Source: an uncultured Bacilli bacterium
GTDB taxonomy: Bacteria > Bacillota_I > Bacilli_A > RF39 > UBA660
Direction: 5' to 3'
Length of the DNA stretch: 64,000 nt
NCBI GenBank assembly: GCA_910587065.1
Contig: CAJUMA010000003.1
Coordinates: 1 to 64,000, forward strand
The notes below the pieces were generated by a model that was not told where the DNA came from, did not search any database, and saw only the letters and a list, made by a program, of their open reading frames with translations. Position 1 is the first letter of the stretch, and each line of letters begins with the position of its first letter. The position numbers and the translations under genes were made by a program. Of the stretch, positions 36,655 to 45,182 are shown one piece after another.

Positions 36655-37182
36655 CATGTGTGGTGCATTATGCTAGTCATTATACTATTTGAAGGTGGGG
36701 CTAAAAATCTACCAATTGTACAAATGACACTTCTTATGCTTGCTTCTTCTGCCCAAGTTGGGGCGGGTATAGGATTTAAGATTTAAGGATAAACTATAAT
36801 GGCATATAGTTGACAATTTCCTTTTATCAAGTCACTTATACAGGATAGTAAAATAACGTACATGATGTGAGTGGTTACCAGGGATTATACGAAATCAACT
36901 TATATGAAATGGTAATTGCAAAAGCATATAAGAATAGTCACTATTGTTAGGGAAAACCTCTAGCGTGTATATATTATAAGTATTGGGGTGCGGACTAAGT
37001 GGTAATCGAGTAGTTAGATCGGCAACGACTAACTAAAGCTTTTAAATCGAAAGAGCACAAGGGTAACTGAGTGTAAGCTTTAGAGAAATTCAACTCGACC
37101 AAAGCCGTAAAATTGATTTATAATATACCATACAAGATTGACTTTAATTCGGGGAAAGAAGCCGATTAAAGTTTTTTTTTGG
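36655..37182 (+). ncRNA. large structured non-coding RNA (about 525 nt), class not recognised
   Basis: A strong promoter lies at one end and an intrinsic terminator at the other, with no plausible reading frame between. Helices visible by eye: AGTTAG-A-TCG / CGA-CTAACT capped by a GCAA tetraloop (37012-37034), CTAAAGCTT with AAGCTTTAG (37033-37041, 37075-37083) and TCGAGT with ACTCGA (37006-37011, 37093-37098). The last would close the other two as a junction. Also TTACCA with TGGTAA (36874-36879, 36910-36915) and AACTATA with TATAGTT (about 36792-36811). G-rich unpaired segments are noticeable. It is not tmRNA or RNase P by key motifs. Ornate large RNA classes (ROOL, GOLLD, OLE, raiA) are candidates. 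Confidence 0.75.
37141..37182 (+). terminator. terminator of the large RNA
   Basis: ACTTTAATTCGG pairs with CCGATTAAAGT around a GGAAAGAAG loop (one bulged base), followed by nine T. Confidence 0.85.
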
Positions 37183-37358
37183 AATAAAATGAAAAAATAG
37201 ATATTTGTCTATTTTAATGATGTAAGCTCTTTTAGTTTTATTTTGACAATTGCAATCATTATGTTGATGATTATCAAATACACCAGCAGCTTGCACCGTA
37301 AGAAAACTGATAGTCGCAACAATAAAACAAAATGTTATCAAAATAATCTTTTTTTCAT
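37144..37358 (-). CDS. possible small secreted peptide with an A7 tract at the start
   Basis: On the minus strand AAGAAGG precedes ATG 37358, which is followed by seven A. In the ATG frame translation stops after six codons. If the A tract were one longer or two shorter, it would open into KIILITFCFIVATISFLTVQ (a signal peptide), then AAG-VFDNHQHNDCNCQNKTK. The frame without the shift is open from further upstream but lacks a ribosome site. The C-terminal coding part runs into the RNA terminator, so the true end is uncertain. Slippage, phase variation or a dead gene are all possible. Confidence 0.3.
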
Positions 37359-37438
37359 ATAGCCTTCTTTTTGCAGTGTCATTATAAATAATTATTCTCA
37401 ACAAGGAAAATATAAAAGTCTTTTATTTTAATCATTAA

Positions 37439-37467
37439 TTTACTAAAATTTGCATACATGTTATAAT
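37439..37467 (+). promoter_or_regulatory. sigma-A-type promoter for 37486-39345
   Basis: TTTACT (37439-37444), 17 bp, TATAAT (37462-37467), 18 bp before the first start codon. Confidence 0.6.
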
Positions 37468-37485
37468 ATAAAATATGGTGATGCT

Positions 37486-38007
37486 ATGAAAAGGAAAAAC
37501 AACTTTATTATTACAATATTTATTCTTACCTTCATATTATCAATATGTTTTAGTACTGTATCTAACATAATGGCAGCTTCTTTTAATGATATTGTATTGT
37601 TTATCATAATGGTTTCTGTAATATCTCTTGGTATTCTATTTGATGCTATTGGTACGGCGGGAATAACTGCAAAAGAAGCAACGTTTCATTCCATGTCATC
37701 AGCAAAAGTAAAGGGCGCAAAAGAAGCATTAACTTTAATAAAAAGTGGAAGTAAAATATCTTCTATTTGTAATGATGTAATTGGTGATGTTTGTGGAATT
37801 GTCTCTGGAGGATTAGGAGCAGTACTTGCTATTTCTCTTTCTACAAAGTTTAATATAAACAATACGATTATATCAGTTGTTTTATCAGCCTTCATTTCTT
37901 CATTTACTGTGGGTGGAAAAGCAATTATGAAAAATATAGCAATGAAGAAAGCCGATCAAATAATACATACTGTTGGAAAAATAAAACATTTATTAAGGAT
38001 AAAATAA
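37486..38007 (+). CDS. polytopic membrane protein, CorB-annotated type
   Basis: 173 residues with about four membrane helices (10-30, 38-60, 100-125, 128-150). The segment LGILFDAIGTAGITAKEATFHS, with conserved small residues, is found in a family of Bacillota membrane proteins often labelled Mg/Co transporter CorB, without CBS or CorC domains. I know of no proven function. GGTGATGCT precedes ATG 37486. First gene of an operon with a PAP2 phosphatase (2 bp away). Confidence 0.6.
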   Translation: MKRKNNFIITIFILTFILSICFSTVSNIMAASFNDIVLFIIMVSVISLGILFDAIGTAGITAKEATFHSMSSAKVKGAKEALTLIKSGSKISSICNDVIGDVCGIVSGGLGAVLAISLSTKFNINNTIISVVLSAFISSFTVGGKAIMKNIAMKKADQIIHTVGKIKHLLRIK

Positions 38008-38008
38008 T

Positions 38009-38596
38009 ATGAATAAAAAAATAACTGCTAGTTTGTTGTTCATTATGGGATTAATTCTTGGCTTGTTAGCAAAATTTAATTATACTACTGGGCTAGATTC
38101 GTTTATTTACAATTTTCTTATTTATTTTAAAAGTCCAATGGTTACAACATTTTTTAAAATTGTAACTAATTTAGGAAGTACATGGTTTATTATCTTACTT
38201 AATTTAGTTATAATAGTTTCATATCTTATCTTAAAAAGAAAAGAGATTTTAATAGTACCTATTAATTCTTGTTTAAGTGTTATTTTTAATAATATATTAA
38301 AAATAATAATAAGAAGACCTCGTCCCGATGTTTTAAGACTTATTAAAGAAAGAAATTTTTCTTATCCATCAGGGCATGCAATGATTTCCTTTCTTTTTTA
38401 TATAACAGTTATATCTTTAATTAATAAAAGTAGTATTAAATATAAAAAAATCATAAATGGTTTTATTACGGCAATAATAATAATGATAGGTCTTTCACGT
38501 GTCTACTTGGGTGTTCATCATATAACAGATATAATAGGTGGGTATTTGATAAGTACAAGTATTCTAATAATAACATTAAAAGGAGAATCTAAATGA
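38009..38596 (+). CDS. PAP2-family membrane phosphatase
   Basis: 195 residues with six membrane helices. All three motifs of the PAP2 acid phosphatase fold are present: KIIIRRPRP (KxxxxxxRP), YPSGHAM (PSGH, catalytic His) and SRVYLGVHHITDIIG (SRxxxxxHxxxD). The likely substrate is a lipid phosphate such as phosphatidate, phosphatidylglycerol phosphate or undecaprenyl pyrophosphate, acting on the outer face of the membrane. Overlaps the SDR gene by 4 bp (ATGA). Confidence 0.9.
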   Translation: MNKKITASLLFIMGLILGLLAKFNYTTGLDSFIYNFLIYFKSPMVTTFFKIVTNLGSTWFIILLNLVIIVSYLILKRKEILIVPINSCLSVIFNNILKIIIRRPRPDVLRLIKERNFSYPSGHAMISFLFYITVISLINKSSIKYKKIINGFITAIIIMIGLSRVYLGVHHITDIIGGYLISTSILIITLKGESK

Positions 38597-39345
38597 AAGC
38601 ATTAATAACAGGCGCAAGTAGCGGAATAGGCAAGGATATGGCTAAGTATTTAGCTTCTTTAGGCTATGATTTAATACTTGTTGGAAGAAGAAAAGAAAAT
38701 TTATTATCTTTAAAAAAAGAATTAAATGTTAACGTAAAAGTAATGCCTTTAGATTTATCAGAATTTGATAATGTTGAAGAACTGTATAATGAAGTAAAGA
38801 AGGACGATATTGATGTCCTAATAAATAATGCAGGCTTTGGTCTTTTTGGTGAATTTCATAAAACTGATATTGAAACAGAGATGAAAATGATTAATGTTAA
38901 TATTAAACAGGTTCATTATCTAACTAAAATGTTTTTACGTGATTTTTATAAAAAAGATAGTGGCTACATCTTAAATGTAGCTTCATCCGCTGGATTTATG
39001 GCAGGACCCAAACTATCAACCTATTATGCCACTAAGAATTATGTTTTAAGGATAAGTGAAGCTCTATACGAGGAATTAAGAAGAAATAAAAGTAATGTTC
39101 ATATAAGTGTTTTGTGTCCTGGGCCAGTTAATACGGAATTTAATAAAGTAGCTCACGGAGAATTTCATACAAAGTCAGCGTCAAGTGAATATGTAGCAAA
39201 GTATGCAATTGATAAAATGTTAAAAAATAAGCTTCTTATTATTCCAACTTTAAAAATGAAGTTGGCAATATTTTTAATAAGATTTGTCCCAACAAAACTT
39301 TTACTTAGAATCACTTATAATATTCAAGATAGGAAAACAAAATAA
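38593..39345 (+). CDS. short-chain dehydrogenase/reductase
   Basis: 250 residues, classical SDR. The NAD(P) loop is TGASSGIG (6-13), with GRRKENL at the end of beta-2 (two Arg after Gly suggest NADP). NNAGFG is at about 78, with catalytic Ser in NVASSAG and YxxxK in TYYATKN. Residue pattern and length match DltE/YqjQ-like reductases. Substrate unknown. Translationally coupled to the PAP2 gene. Confidence 0.9.
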   Translation: MKALITGASSGIGKDMAKYLASLGYDLILVGRRKENLLSLKKELNVNVKVMPLDLSEFDNVEELYNEVKKDDIDVLINNAGFGLFGEFHKTDIETEMKMINVNIKQVHYLTKMFLRDFYKKDSGYILNVASSAGFMAGPKLSTYYATKNYVLRISEALYEELRRNKSNVHISVLCPGPVNTEFNKVAHGEFHTKSASSEYVAKYAIDKMLKNKLLIIPTLKMKLAIFLIRFVPTKLLLRITYNIQDRKTK

Positions 39346-39374
39346 AAGAGTTCTAAAACAAACTCTTTTATTTT
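39344..39374. terminator. bidirectional terminator between convergent operons
   Basis: AAAAGAGTT (39344-39352) pairs with AACTCTTTT (39361-39369), then ATTTTTAT; A-rich on the opposite flank. Confidence 0.75.
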
Positions 39375-39760
39375 TATCTGCTTTTTTCTTTTTCTTGAGT
39401 ATTTTTGCTAGCTTCTTCTTCGGCCTTTTTTTCTTCTTTTTTCTGAAGATAAGCCATCTTTTTTTCGATAAACTCTGGTGTTTTGATATAAGCAAGTTCC
39501 GCTTCAGTTAATATTTCAATACGAAATGTTTGTCCATATTGTTCCTTCTTTTCTGGCTCCAACTCAGTAGTTAAATCAGAATACTCACGAACGAAAGTTT
39601 TTCCTTCTTGAAATAGAGGAGCATAGATAACTACAGGTGCTATTGGAAAAATATTAGTTCCAGTATATACTGGATTAACTGCTAATATTTCATAGATATT
39701 TTTCTCTACTAAATCACTACCTTTAAAATGCTTAACTATATCACCTTTTTTCAAAATCAT
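39374..39760 (-). CDS. DUF1653-like protein
   Basis: 128 residues. The N-terminal 80 residues fit DUF1653: KGDIVKHFKGSDL, then YEILAV, VVIYAPLFQEGKTFVREYS. The Lys/Glu-rich C-terminus (MAYLQKKEEKKAEEEASK) is a low-complexity tail. DUF1653 is a small SH3-like beta barrel of unknown role. It lies 2 bp after the SPFH gene and is probably co-transcribed with it. Confidence 0.7.
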   Translation of the reverse strand: MILKKGDIVKHFKGSDLVEKNIYEILAVNPVYTGTNIFPIAPVVIYAPLFQEGKTFVREYSDLTTELEPEKKEQYGQTFRIEILTEAELAYIKTPEFIEKKMAYLQKKEEKKAEEEASKNTQEKEKSR

Positions 39761-39762
39761 GT

Positions 39763-40545
39763 TTATTCCCCCTTCTTCTTTTTAACTTTATCAATTACAT
39801 CACTTATATTAGAACTCTCAAAAGCTCTTAAAACTTCAATTGGAATAGCAAATATAATTGTATTCGATTGATCAGATGAAACATCATTCAATGTTGCTAA
39901 AGTTCTTAAATGTAAAGCTCCAGGTGTACTTCCCATAACTTGAGCTGCCTTCGCTAAGTTTTTAGCAGCTTCTTCTTCACCTAATGATTTTGTTATTACT
40001 GCCTGTTTTTCTCTTTCTGCTTCAGCAACTTTAGCAATAACTCTTTGCATTTCTTCAGGCAGCTTAATGTCTTTTAATTCAACATTTTCAACTTTAATTC
40101 CCCAAGGATCAGTTGCTTCATCAATTATTTTACAAATCTCAGTGGATATTTTATCTCTTTCACCCAAAAGTTCATCTAAAGAAACAGCTCCAACAGCGTT
40201 ACGCATAGTAGTTTGTGCGAGTTGTGAAACAGCATATTGATATCTTTCAACAGCGATAACAGCTTTCGATGCATCAAATATTTTATAATAAATAACAGCG
40301 TTAATTCTAACACTAACATTATCTTTAGTAATTGCATCTTGTTCGGGAACATCAACAGCTTTAGTTCTTATATCAACTTTTTGATAAGATTGAATAATAG
40401 GTAAAACTATATTCCACCCTGGTGATAATATTTTTTTATACTTACCAAATTGAAAAAGAATCCCTCTTTCATATTCCGAAATTTGTCTGATAGATGCAAG
40501 AATTACAACTAAAACAATAATCAAAATTGGTATTAAAAACTCCAT
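39763..40545 (-). CDS. SPFH/band-7 family protein (slipin/stomatin-like)
   Basis: 260 residues. An N-terminal membrane hairpin (about 3-20) is followed by the SPFH domain: RQISEYERGILFQFGKY, PGWNIVLPI, VDIRTKAVDVPEQDAITKDN. The slipin-type region LAQTTMRNAVGAVSLDELLGERD, a coiled coil (VAKVAEAEREKQAVITKSLGEEEAAK) and a short C-terminal segment come next. Slipins oligomerise at the inner face of the membrane and form lipid microdomains; many are paired with NfeD, which is not seen here. AAAGGAG precedes the ATG. Confidence 0.92.
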   Translation of the reverse strand: MEFLIPILIIVLVVILASIRQISEYERGILFQFGKYKKILSPGWNIVLPIIQSYQKVDIRTKAVDVPEQDAITKDNVSVRINAVIYYKIFDASKAVIAVERYQYAVSQLAQTTMRNAVGAVSLDELLGERDKISTEICKIIDEATDPWGIKVENVELKDIKLPEEMQRVIAKVAEAEREKQAVITKSLGEEEAAKNLAKAAQVMGSTPGALHLRTLATLNDVSSDQSNTIIFAIPIEVLRAFESSNISDVIDKVKKKKGE

Positions 40546-40654
40546 AATAAACTCCTTTCTTAGCTATATTGTATACTTAAATTCTATATAATTCAACTAA
40601 TATTGACTTTTAAAAAATATTAAAGTACTATTAATTTGAGGTTGGTGTTTTATT

Positions 40655-41236
40655 GTGAGCAAAAATAAAAAGAATTTTGTCTATTATGAACTAGCAAGTG
40701 CATGTATATTTATGGTAGGAGTGTTATATACTTTACTTCCGACTTTATATGGTTCAAACAATTTAGGAGAATTAAACGTCAATGACTTGTTTTTAAGTAT
40801 GACCCTTGTCCTAAGTTGTCTAAATCTAGCTCTTTTTTATATAATTGGTAAAAATCCTACAAGTGAATGCTTATACTTTTCTATATGTGCATCTCTTTGC
40901 GGTATAGTTAATTTAATTATTACACCATATTTTGAAAATTCTGTCACACTTGCTATTAGTATTCTTGCGATAACGATAACTTTTTCTTTAGTAAAATTAT
41001 TTACAGTTGATTATTATCATGATAGAAAAGATGCTTTTTATTATATTGAAGGAATACTTGCTATTATTCTTTTAATAGTAGGCATGATTATATCAATAAG
41101 TGTATTTAATAATCCTGTTATTGAAATAATGGAGTTAGGTTTCTTTATGATTATAATGGGAGTTATAGAGAGTATCAAAGGAGCAACAAAATGTTTGTTA
41201 AAAGCTCCAAGATTTTTAGGCAAAATAAAGTTTTAG
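40655..41236 (+). CDS. six-helix integral membrane protein
   Basis: 193 residues, GTG start with GAGG upstream. Hydrophobic helices at about 8-28, 42-62, 70-90, 96-115, 130-150 and 158-178. One charged loop with YYHDRKD. No family recognised; similar small membrane proteins occur in many Bacillota. It ends 8 bp before the methyltransferase gene. Confidence 0.65.
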   Translation: MSKNKKNFVYYELASACIFMVGVLYTLLPTLYGSNNLGELNVNDLFLSMTLVLSCLNLALFYIIGKNPTSECLYFSICASLCGIVNLIITPYFENSVTLAISILAITITFSLVKLFTVDYYHDRKDAFYYIEGILAIILLIVGMIISISVFNNPVIEIMELGFFMIIMGVIESIKGATKCLLKAPRFLGKIKF

Positions 41237-41244
41237 GTGATAAT

Positions 41245-42132
41245 ATGAAAGTTGTAAAAGATTTTAATGATTATGAAATATTAGATATGGCAAGTGGTCA
41301 AAAACTTGAAAGATGGAATGAGGTTATTTTGTCACGCCCAGATCCCCAAATAATTTGGGGAATTAAAACAAGACCAAGTTTATGGGATAGTGCTGATGCA
41401 AAATATAAAAGAAGTAATAAGGGCGGAGGAGAGTGGTATATTTATAATAAAGATATGTCATCATCGTGGCAAATAAAATGGCGAGATTTAACGTTTAATT
41501 TAAAGTTAATGGGTTTTAAGCATACAGGAATATTTCCCGAACAAGCTTATAACTGGAATATTATAAGAGAAAAAATAAATAGTGAAACTAAAAAAAGGGA
41601 AGTAAATGTTCTTAATTTATTTGCCTATACGGGAGCTGCAAGTGTCGCTGCTTTATCCGCTGGTGCAAAAGTTGTTCATGTTGATTCATCAAAAGGTATG
41701 GTTGATTGGGCGAAAGAAAATGTTAAATCTTCTGGACTAGATGATAAACCTATACGATATATAGTTGATGATGTTGTAAAATTTGTTGAAAGAGAAATTA
41801 GAAGAGGAAACAAATATGATGTCATATTAATGGATCCACCATCATTCGGTCGAGGCTCTAATAAAGAGATATGGAATATTGAAACAGATTTATTTAAATT
41901 AGTTGAACTATGCAAAGAATTATTAAGTGATAAACCAATCATGTTTTTAATTAATTCTTATACAACAGGACTTTCTATGAATGTTTTATCAAACATACTA
42001 AAACTTACTATTGATAAAGAACATAAAGGTTTTATTAGTTGTGATGAAATTGGGCTACCAATGAAAGACTCTAATCTTTTATTACCGTGTGGAATATTTG
42101 CTAGGTGGGAAAGTGAAAAATATGAAGATTAA
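41245..42132 (+). CDS. class I SAM-dependent RNA methyltransferase (RlmI-like)
   Basis: 295 residues. SAM-binding motif I is VLNLFAYTGAASVAALSAGA, motif II VVHVDSSKG, and motif IV DPPSFGRG, the DPPxF signature of RlmI/RsmC-like 23S rRNA (cytosine or uridine) methyltransferases. The N-terminal PUA domain of RlmI is missing, so the protein belongs to the shorter group. AGGTGATAAT precedes ATG 41245. It overlaps nadK by 11 bp. The exact rRNA site cannot be told from the sequence. Confidence 0.85.
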   Translation: MKVVKDFNDYEILDMASGQKLERWNEVILSRPDPQIIWGIKTRPSLWDSADAKYKRSNKGGGEWYIYNKDMSSSWQIKWRDLTFNLKLMGFKHTGIFPEQAYNWNIIREKINSETKKREVNVLNLFAYTGAASVAALSAGAKVVHVDSSKGMVDWAKENVKSSGLDDKPIRYIVDDVVKFVEREIRRGNKYDVILMDPPSFGRGSNKEIWNIETDLFKLVELCKELLSDKPIMFLINSYTTGLSMNVLSNILKLTIDKEHKGFISCDEIGLPMKDSNLLLPCGIFARWESEKYED

Positions 42133-42913
42133 GCTATTTGAAAGTTCTAGTGAAGATTCATCATTTATTAAAGATATTATATCATCTTTATTGATAGAAT
42201 CTGGGTTTTATATTACGGAATCAAACAAGTTCGATATAGGTATCGCGATAGGCGGAGATGGAACATTCTTACACATGGTAATGGAAACCGATTTTAATCC
42301 AAATTCTTTATTTATTGGAATTAATAATGGTACTTTAGGTTTTTTACAAGAAATTAAACCCAATGAAATAAAAAAGTTTATTAAGAATCTTGAAAAAAAG
42401 AAATATAAGATAGAAGAATTATCTTTTGAAGAAATACTAGTTACTCATAATGGAAAAAAAGATAAATACAAATCATTAAATGAAGTAGTTGTAAGAGAAA
42501 AAGATTTAAAGACAGCTTATTTTGATGTTTTAATAGATAATGAGTTACTTGAAAATTTTGTTGGAGATGGAGTAATGGTTTCAACACCAACGGGCTCGAC
42601 ATCATACAATCTTAGTGGTGGTGGTGCAATTATTTATAATGGTATTCATGCTTTAGAAATAACGCCATTAGCGCCCATAAATAACTATGTTTATAGAACA
42701 TTAACTAACTCTATTATTATACCTGACTTTAAAACAATTAATATTGTTCCCGTAAAAAGAACAAAAAGTGTTAATCTCTTTATAGATGGAAGACTTTATA
42801 CTTATTCATCGCTTGATAAAATTGAAATGAATTTAGCTAAAGATAAAATAAAAGTAATTAGAATGAATGAATATGATTATACTAAAATTATTAACAACAA
42901 GTTTTTAAAATAA
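42122..42913 (+). CDS. nadK: NAD kinase
   Basis: Phosphorylates NAD to NADP. 263 residues. The GGDG motif lies at 44-47 (IAIGGDGTFLHMV), NNGTLGFLQEI forms the diphosphate site, and GDGVMVSTPTGSTSYNLSGGG is the second conserved block. Length and motifs are normal. The start ATG 42122 lies inside the end of the methyltransferase gene, suggesting coupling. An NrtR-like regulator of NAD metabolism is at 61829. Confidence 0.95.
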   Translation: MKIKLFESSSEDSSFIKDIISSLLIESGFYITESNKFDIGIAIGGDGTFLHMVMETDFNPNSLFIGINNGTLGFLQEIKPNEIKKFIKNLEKKKYKIEELSFEEILVTHNGKKDKYKSLNEVVVREKDLKTAYFDVLIDNELLENFVGDGVMVSTPTGSTSYNLSGGGAIIYNGIHALEITPLAPINNYVYRTLTNSIIIPDFKTINIVPVKRTKSVNLFIDGRLYTYSSLDKIEMNLAKDKIKVIRMNEYDYTKIINNKFLK

Positions 42914-42985
42914 TCATTTCATTTTTTTTAGTATACCAATGAGTATTATTTTATTGTTAAAATGAAATTAAACTATTGTATAAAA

Positions 42986-43190
42986 AACAAATGCTTGTGG
43001 ATACATTTTTGTACCACAGTCTTTATGAATATAAAAATATCTAATATTTTTTCTAAAAAGAGAAGTAAAATAAAAATTCATGGGTAATAAATATTATAGA
43101 GGCATAAAGAATTAATCATTCAAAATAAGCTCATATCAATCATACCTTTCTAAGAAACAATGTTCCTATTCTATTCTTAATGCCTCTTTT
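42986..43190 (+). ncRNA. possible small structured RNA ending in a terminator-like stem
   Basis: The 335 bp between nadK and the next gene hold no frame. A hairpin GTGG-A-TAC / GTA-CCAC lies near 42995-43016. At the end, AGAGGCAT-A-AAGAAT (43098-43112) pairs with ATTCTT-A-ATGCCTCT (43173-43187), 14 bp with one mismatch, enclosing about 60 nt and followed by TTTTAATTTTG. The upstream promoter is weak (TTGTTA 42954-42959, TATAAA 42979-42984). The downstream promoter starts right after. It could be a small RNA or simply a large-loop terminator. Confidence 0.35.
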
Positions 43191-43194
43191 AATT

Positions 43195-43223
43195 TTGTCA
43201 AAATAACACAAATATGTTATAAT
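43195..43223 (+). promoter_or_regulatory. consensus sigma-A promoter
   Basis: TTGTCA (43195-43200), 17 bp, TATAAT (43218-43223), 25 bp before the start codon of the next gene. Confidence 0.8.
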
Positions 43224-43248
43224 AAAAAACATTAAATGAGGGTGTTTT

Positions 43249-44106
43249 ATGGAAAAAAGTGATAAATTGCTTATTGACGTAACAAAAAACAGTACTGATT
43301 ATAACCTAGTAAGAATGAATTCAAAGAAATTGACATTTTGCAGTGATCCATATGTCTTATGTGATTTTGCTGAATATACAAAGTTAGCTGATACTAAAGA
43401 AATAATGACGACTCTAACTAATGCGATGATTAGAATAAATGATTTAGTTCATCTATATGAATTTTATTTTCTAATGAGCGAAAGAAATGCTCAAAATTTT
43501 GATTATGCCCTAGTTGAAGATATAATCAAAAAAAGTAAAAATGCTAAAATCATGAGTTATTGTTTATCATTTACTAATGTTTTAGATAAAGTTGGAATGT
43601 TAGAAAGTTTATATGCAACTAAGAATGCAAAGTGGATTGAAAGACTTGGAGAAGAGATGGATACATCAGCTCTCCCTGGATATAAAGAAGCTTTAGATGA
43701 AGCGATTTATTCCCCTTATTTTCCACCATGCTTAGAAAAGTATCAAACTAAAGATATAAGTAATTTAGTTGAGCTTGCCATAAAAGAAAGAAATCCTTAT
43801 ATCATAAATGAACTTGCAGATTATATGGAATATTTAATGACATATAGGGGGGTAAGTGGGTTAAATGTTAATGAATTAGTAACTCCTTATAAATGGGCAG
43901 TAGTTGGCAATCCTCTTTATCAATATGAATTTGCCGCATCCGTTGATACCATAGAAAAGACTTCATTTACAACTATGGTAATAGAAGAGGGAATAGCTAA
44001 AATAATGTACTATATGTATGAATATGTAAAAGGTGTTGATAAGCTATTACTTAAAAGTGCAATTAATCAAACGGAAAATGAAAAGTATATCAAATTGGTA
44101 CAATAA
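43249..44106 (+). CDS. uncharacterised 285-residue soluble protein
   Basis: Mostly helical, no signal peptide, GAGGGTG ribosome site. Stretches such as YLVDFAEYTKL-like segments, IRINDLVHLYEFYFL and PYIINELADYMEYLM suggest helical repeats. No catalytic motif seen. A single-gene unit with consensus promoter and bidirectional terminator, so it is probably well expressed. Function unknown. Confidence 0.7.
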   Translation: MEKSDKLLIDVTKNSTDYNLVRMNSKKLTFCSDPYVLCDFAEYTKLADTKEIMTTLTNAMIRINDLVHLYEFYFLMSERNAQNFDYALVEDIIKKSKNAKIMSYCLSFTNVLDKVGMLESLYATKNAKWIERLGEEMDTSALPGYKEALDEAIYSPYFPPCLEKYQTKDISNLVELAIKERNPYIINELADYMEYLMTYRGVSGLNVNELVTPYKWAVVGNPLYQYEFAASVDTIEKTSFTTMVIEEGIAKIMYYMYEYVKGVDKLLLKSAINQTENEKYIKLVQ

Positions 44107-44133
44107 AAAAGAAGCAAATTTTGCTTCTTTTAA
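44107..44133. terminator. bidirectional terminator
   Basis: AAAAGAAGCAAA (44107-44118) pairs with TTTGCTTCTTTT (44120-44131), serving both convergent genes. Confidence 0.8.
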
Positions 44134-45050
44134 CTTTCTATAGAATCATCGAAAACATTCATTTTATCTAAATCAACATCTTCAATTACTGTTTCTTTTT
44201 TGCTTGTTTTTTTATCTTCTGTTTTTTCCTTTTTATCAGTAACCTTTATTTCAGTAACTTTATTAGGAACAACTTCATCTTTTTCTTGTGTATCTTCTTC
44301 AGACATATCTAATTTTTCATGGAATGGGGCATCTTCATCAACTAGGTCTTCGTTAATAACCTCAACACTTTCAATGTTTTCTTCCTCTAAAGGAGCATCA
44401 TCTTCATTTGGGTCTTCCTCATCCATAAGTTTATCTTCATCTTTTACTGCTTTATCAAAATCTTTAGTATCAGAAGTTATTTCTCTGATAGTTCTAGAAA
44501 AACTTGATTTCATTTCATTATTATTTTCAAAAAAACATTTTGATAAATCACTAGTGTTTTCTTGAGTATATTCAATTACTTGAGTTAAAGCTCTTGAATA
44601 GAATTCATATGCATCTAATATTTTTGCAAGGCATAGTTCTAACGCTTTTTTCTCAGCAGTAATTTTAACTAATTTATTTTTAGATAATTCAGCTTTTTCG
44701 ATAAGTTCATTCATAGCTAATTTATCTTTAGCTATTTTTCTTTTTCTCTCATCAATTTTAGCAGATATTTCTTTATTAGCAGCAATTAAAATATTTGCTA
44801 GTTCATCATCTTTAAATCTATCAACTAAGTTTTGATAATCAGCTTCAAACCCTTCAATATCAGAGTTCATTTTTTCAATTTTTTGTTTTGATACGAAAAA
44901 GTCTTCCTTATATTTATTTACCTTATCAAGTTCAACATCAATTTCTCTTGAACTTCTTCTAAGTTTATTTTCGTACTCTGTTTTTATAGTTGTAAGGTTA
45001 TCAATTATTTCTTGTAGCCTTGTATTAGTCTCACTAATTAAATTATCCAT
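44130..45050 (-). CDS. coiled-coil protein with acidic C-terminal tail
   Basis: 306 residues. Residues 1-170 form long coiled coil (repeated heptads: LQEIIDNLTTIKTEYENKL, KIEKMNSDIEGFEADY, IDERKRKIAKDKLAMNEL). From about 200 the chain is very acidic (DEEDPNEDDAPLEEENIE), then Lys/Asp/Glu-rich. No signal peptide or membrane helix. AGGAAGG precedes the ATG. A structural or cytoskeleton-associated role is conceivable but unsupported. Its promoter region abuts the second large RNA. Confidence 0.7.
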   Translation of the reverse strand: MDNLISETNTRLQEIIDNLTTIKTEYENKLRRSSREIDVELDKVNKYKEDFFVSKQKIEKMNSDIEGFEADYQNLVDRFKDDELANILIAANKEISAKIDERKRKIAKDKLAMNELIEKAELSKNKLVKITAEKKALELCLAKILDAYEFYSRALTQVIEYTQENTSDLSKCFFENNNEMKSSFSRTIREITSDTKDFDKAVKDEDKLMDEEDPNEDDAPLEEENIESVEVINEDLVDEDAPFHEKLDMSEEDTQEKDEVVPNKVTEIKVTDKKEKTEDKKTSKKETVIEDVDLDKMNVFDDSIES

Positions 45051-45148
45051 ACATACCTTCCTATTCTCTTACTAGATTATAACAAAGAATAATATCTTTG
45101 TAAATAAAAAAAAGAAAATGTCTAATAAAAAAATTTTGAATATTTTTA

Positions 45149-45177
45149 TTGACTTTTAAAATTGAGAGGGTTATACT
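45149..45177 (+). promoter_or_regulatory. strong promoter for a second non-coding RNA
   Basis: TTGACT (45149-45154), 17 bp, TATACT (45172-45177). No coding frame follows for over 400 bp. Confidence 0.75.
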
Positions 45178-45182
45178 GTAGA

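Noticed and set aside
36655..37182. tmRNA or RNase P RNA identity for the large RNA
   Set aside because: No tRNA-like 3' end with TTCGANTC arm, no tag frame, and no GAGGAAAGTCC or ACAGAA core. A GGGAAAACCTC..GGACTAA stretch recalls group I intron P4-P7, but no matching S strand follows.
37450..37485. Earlier in-frame start for the CorB-annotated membrane protein
   Set aside because: The earlier ATG overlaps the promoter region (-10 at 37462-37467); ATG 37486 has a proper ribosome site.
44200..44565. Plus-strand Ser-rich frame opposite the coiled-coil protein
   Set aside because: It mirrors the acidic/Lys-rich codons of the minus-strand gene and has no ribosome site.
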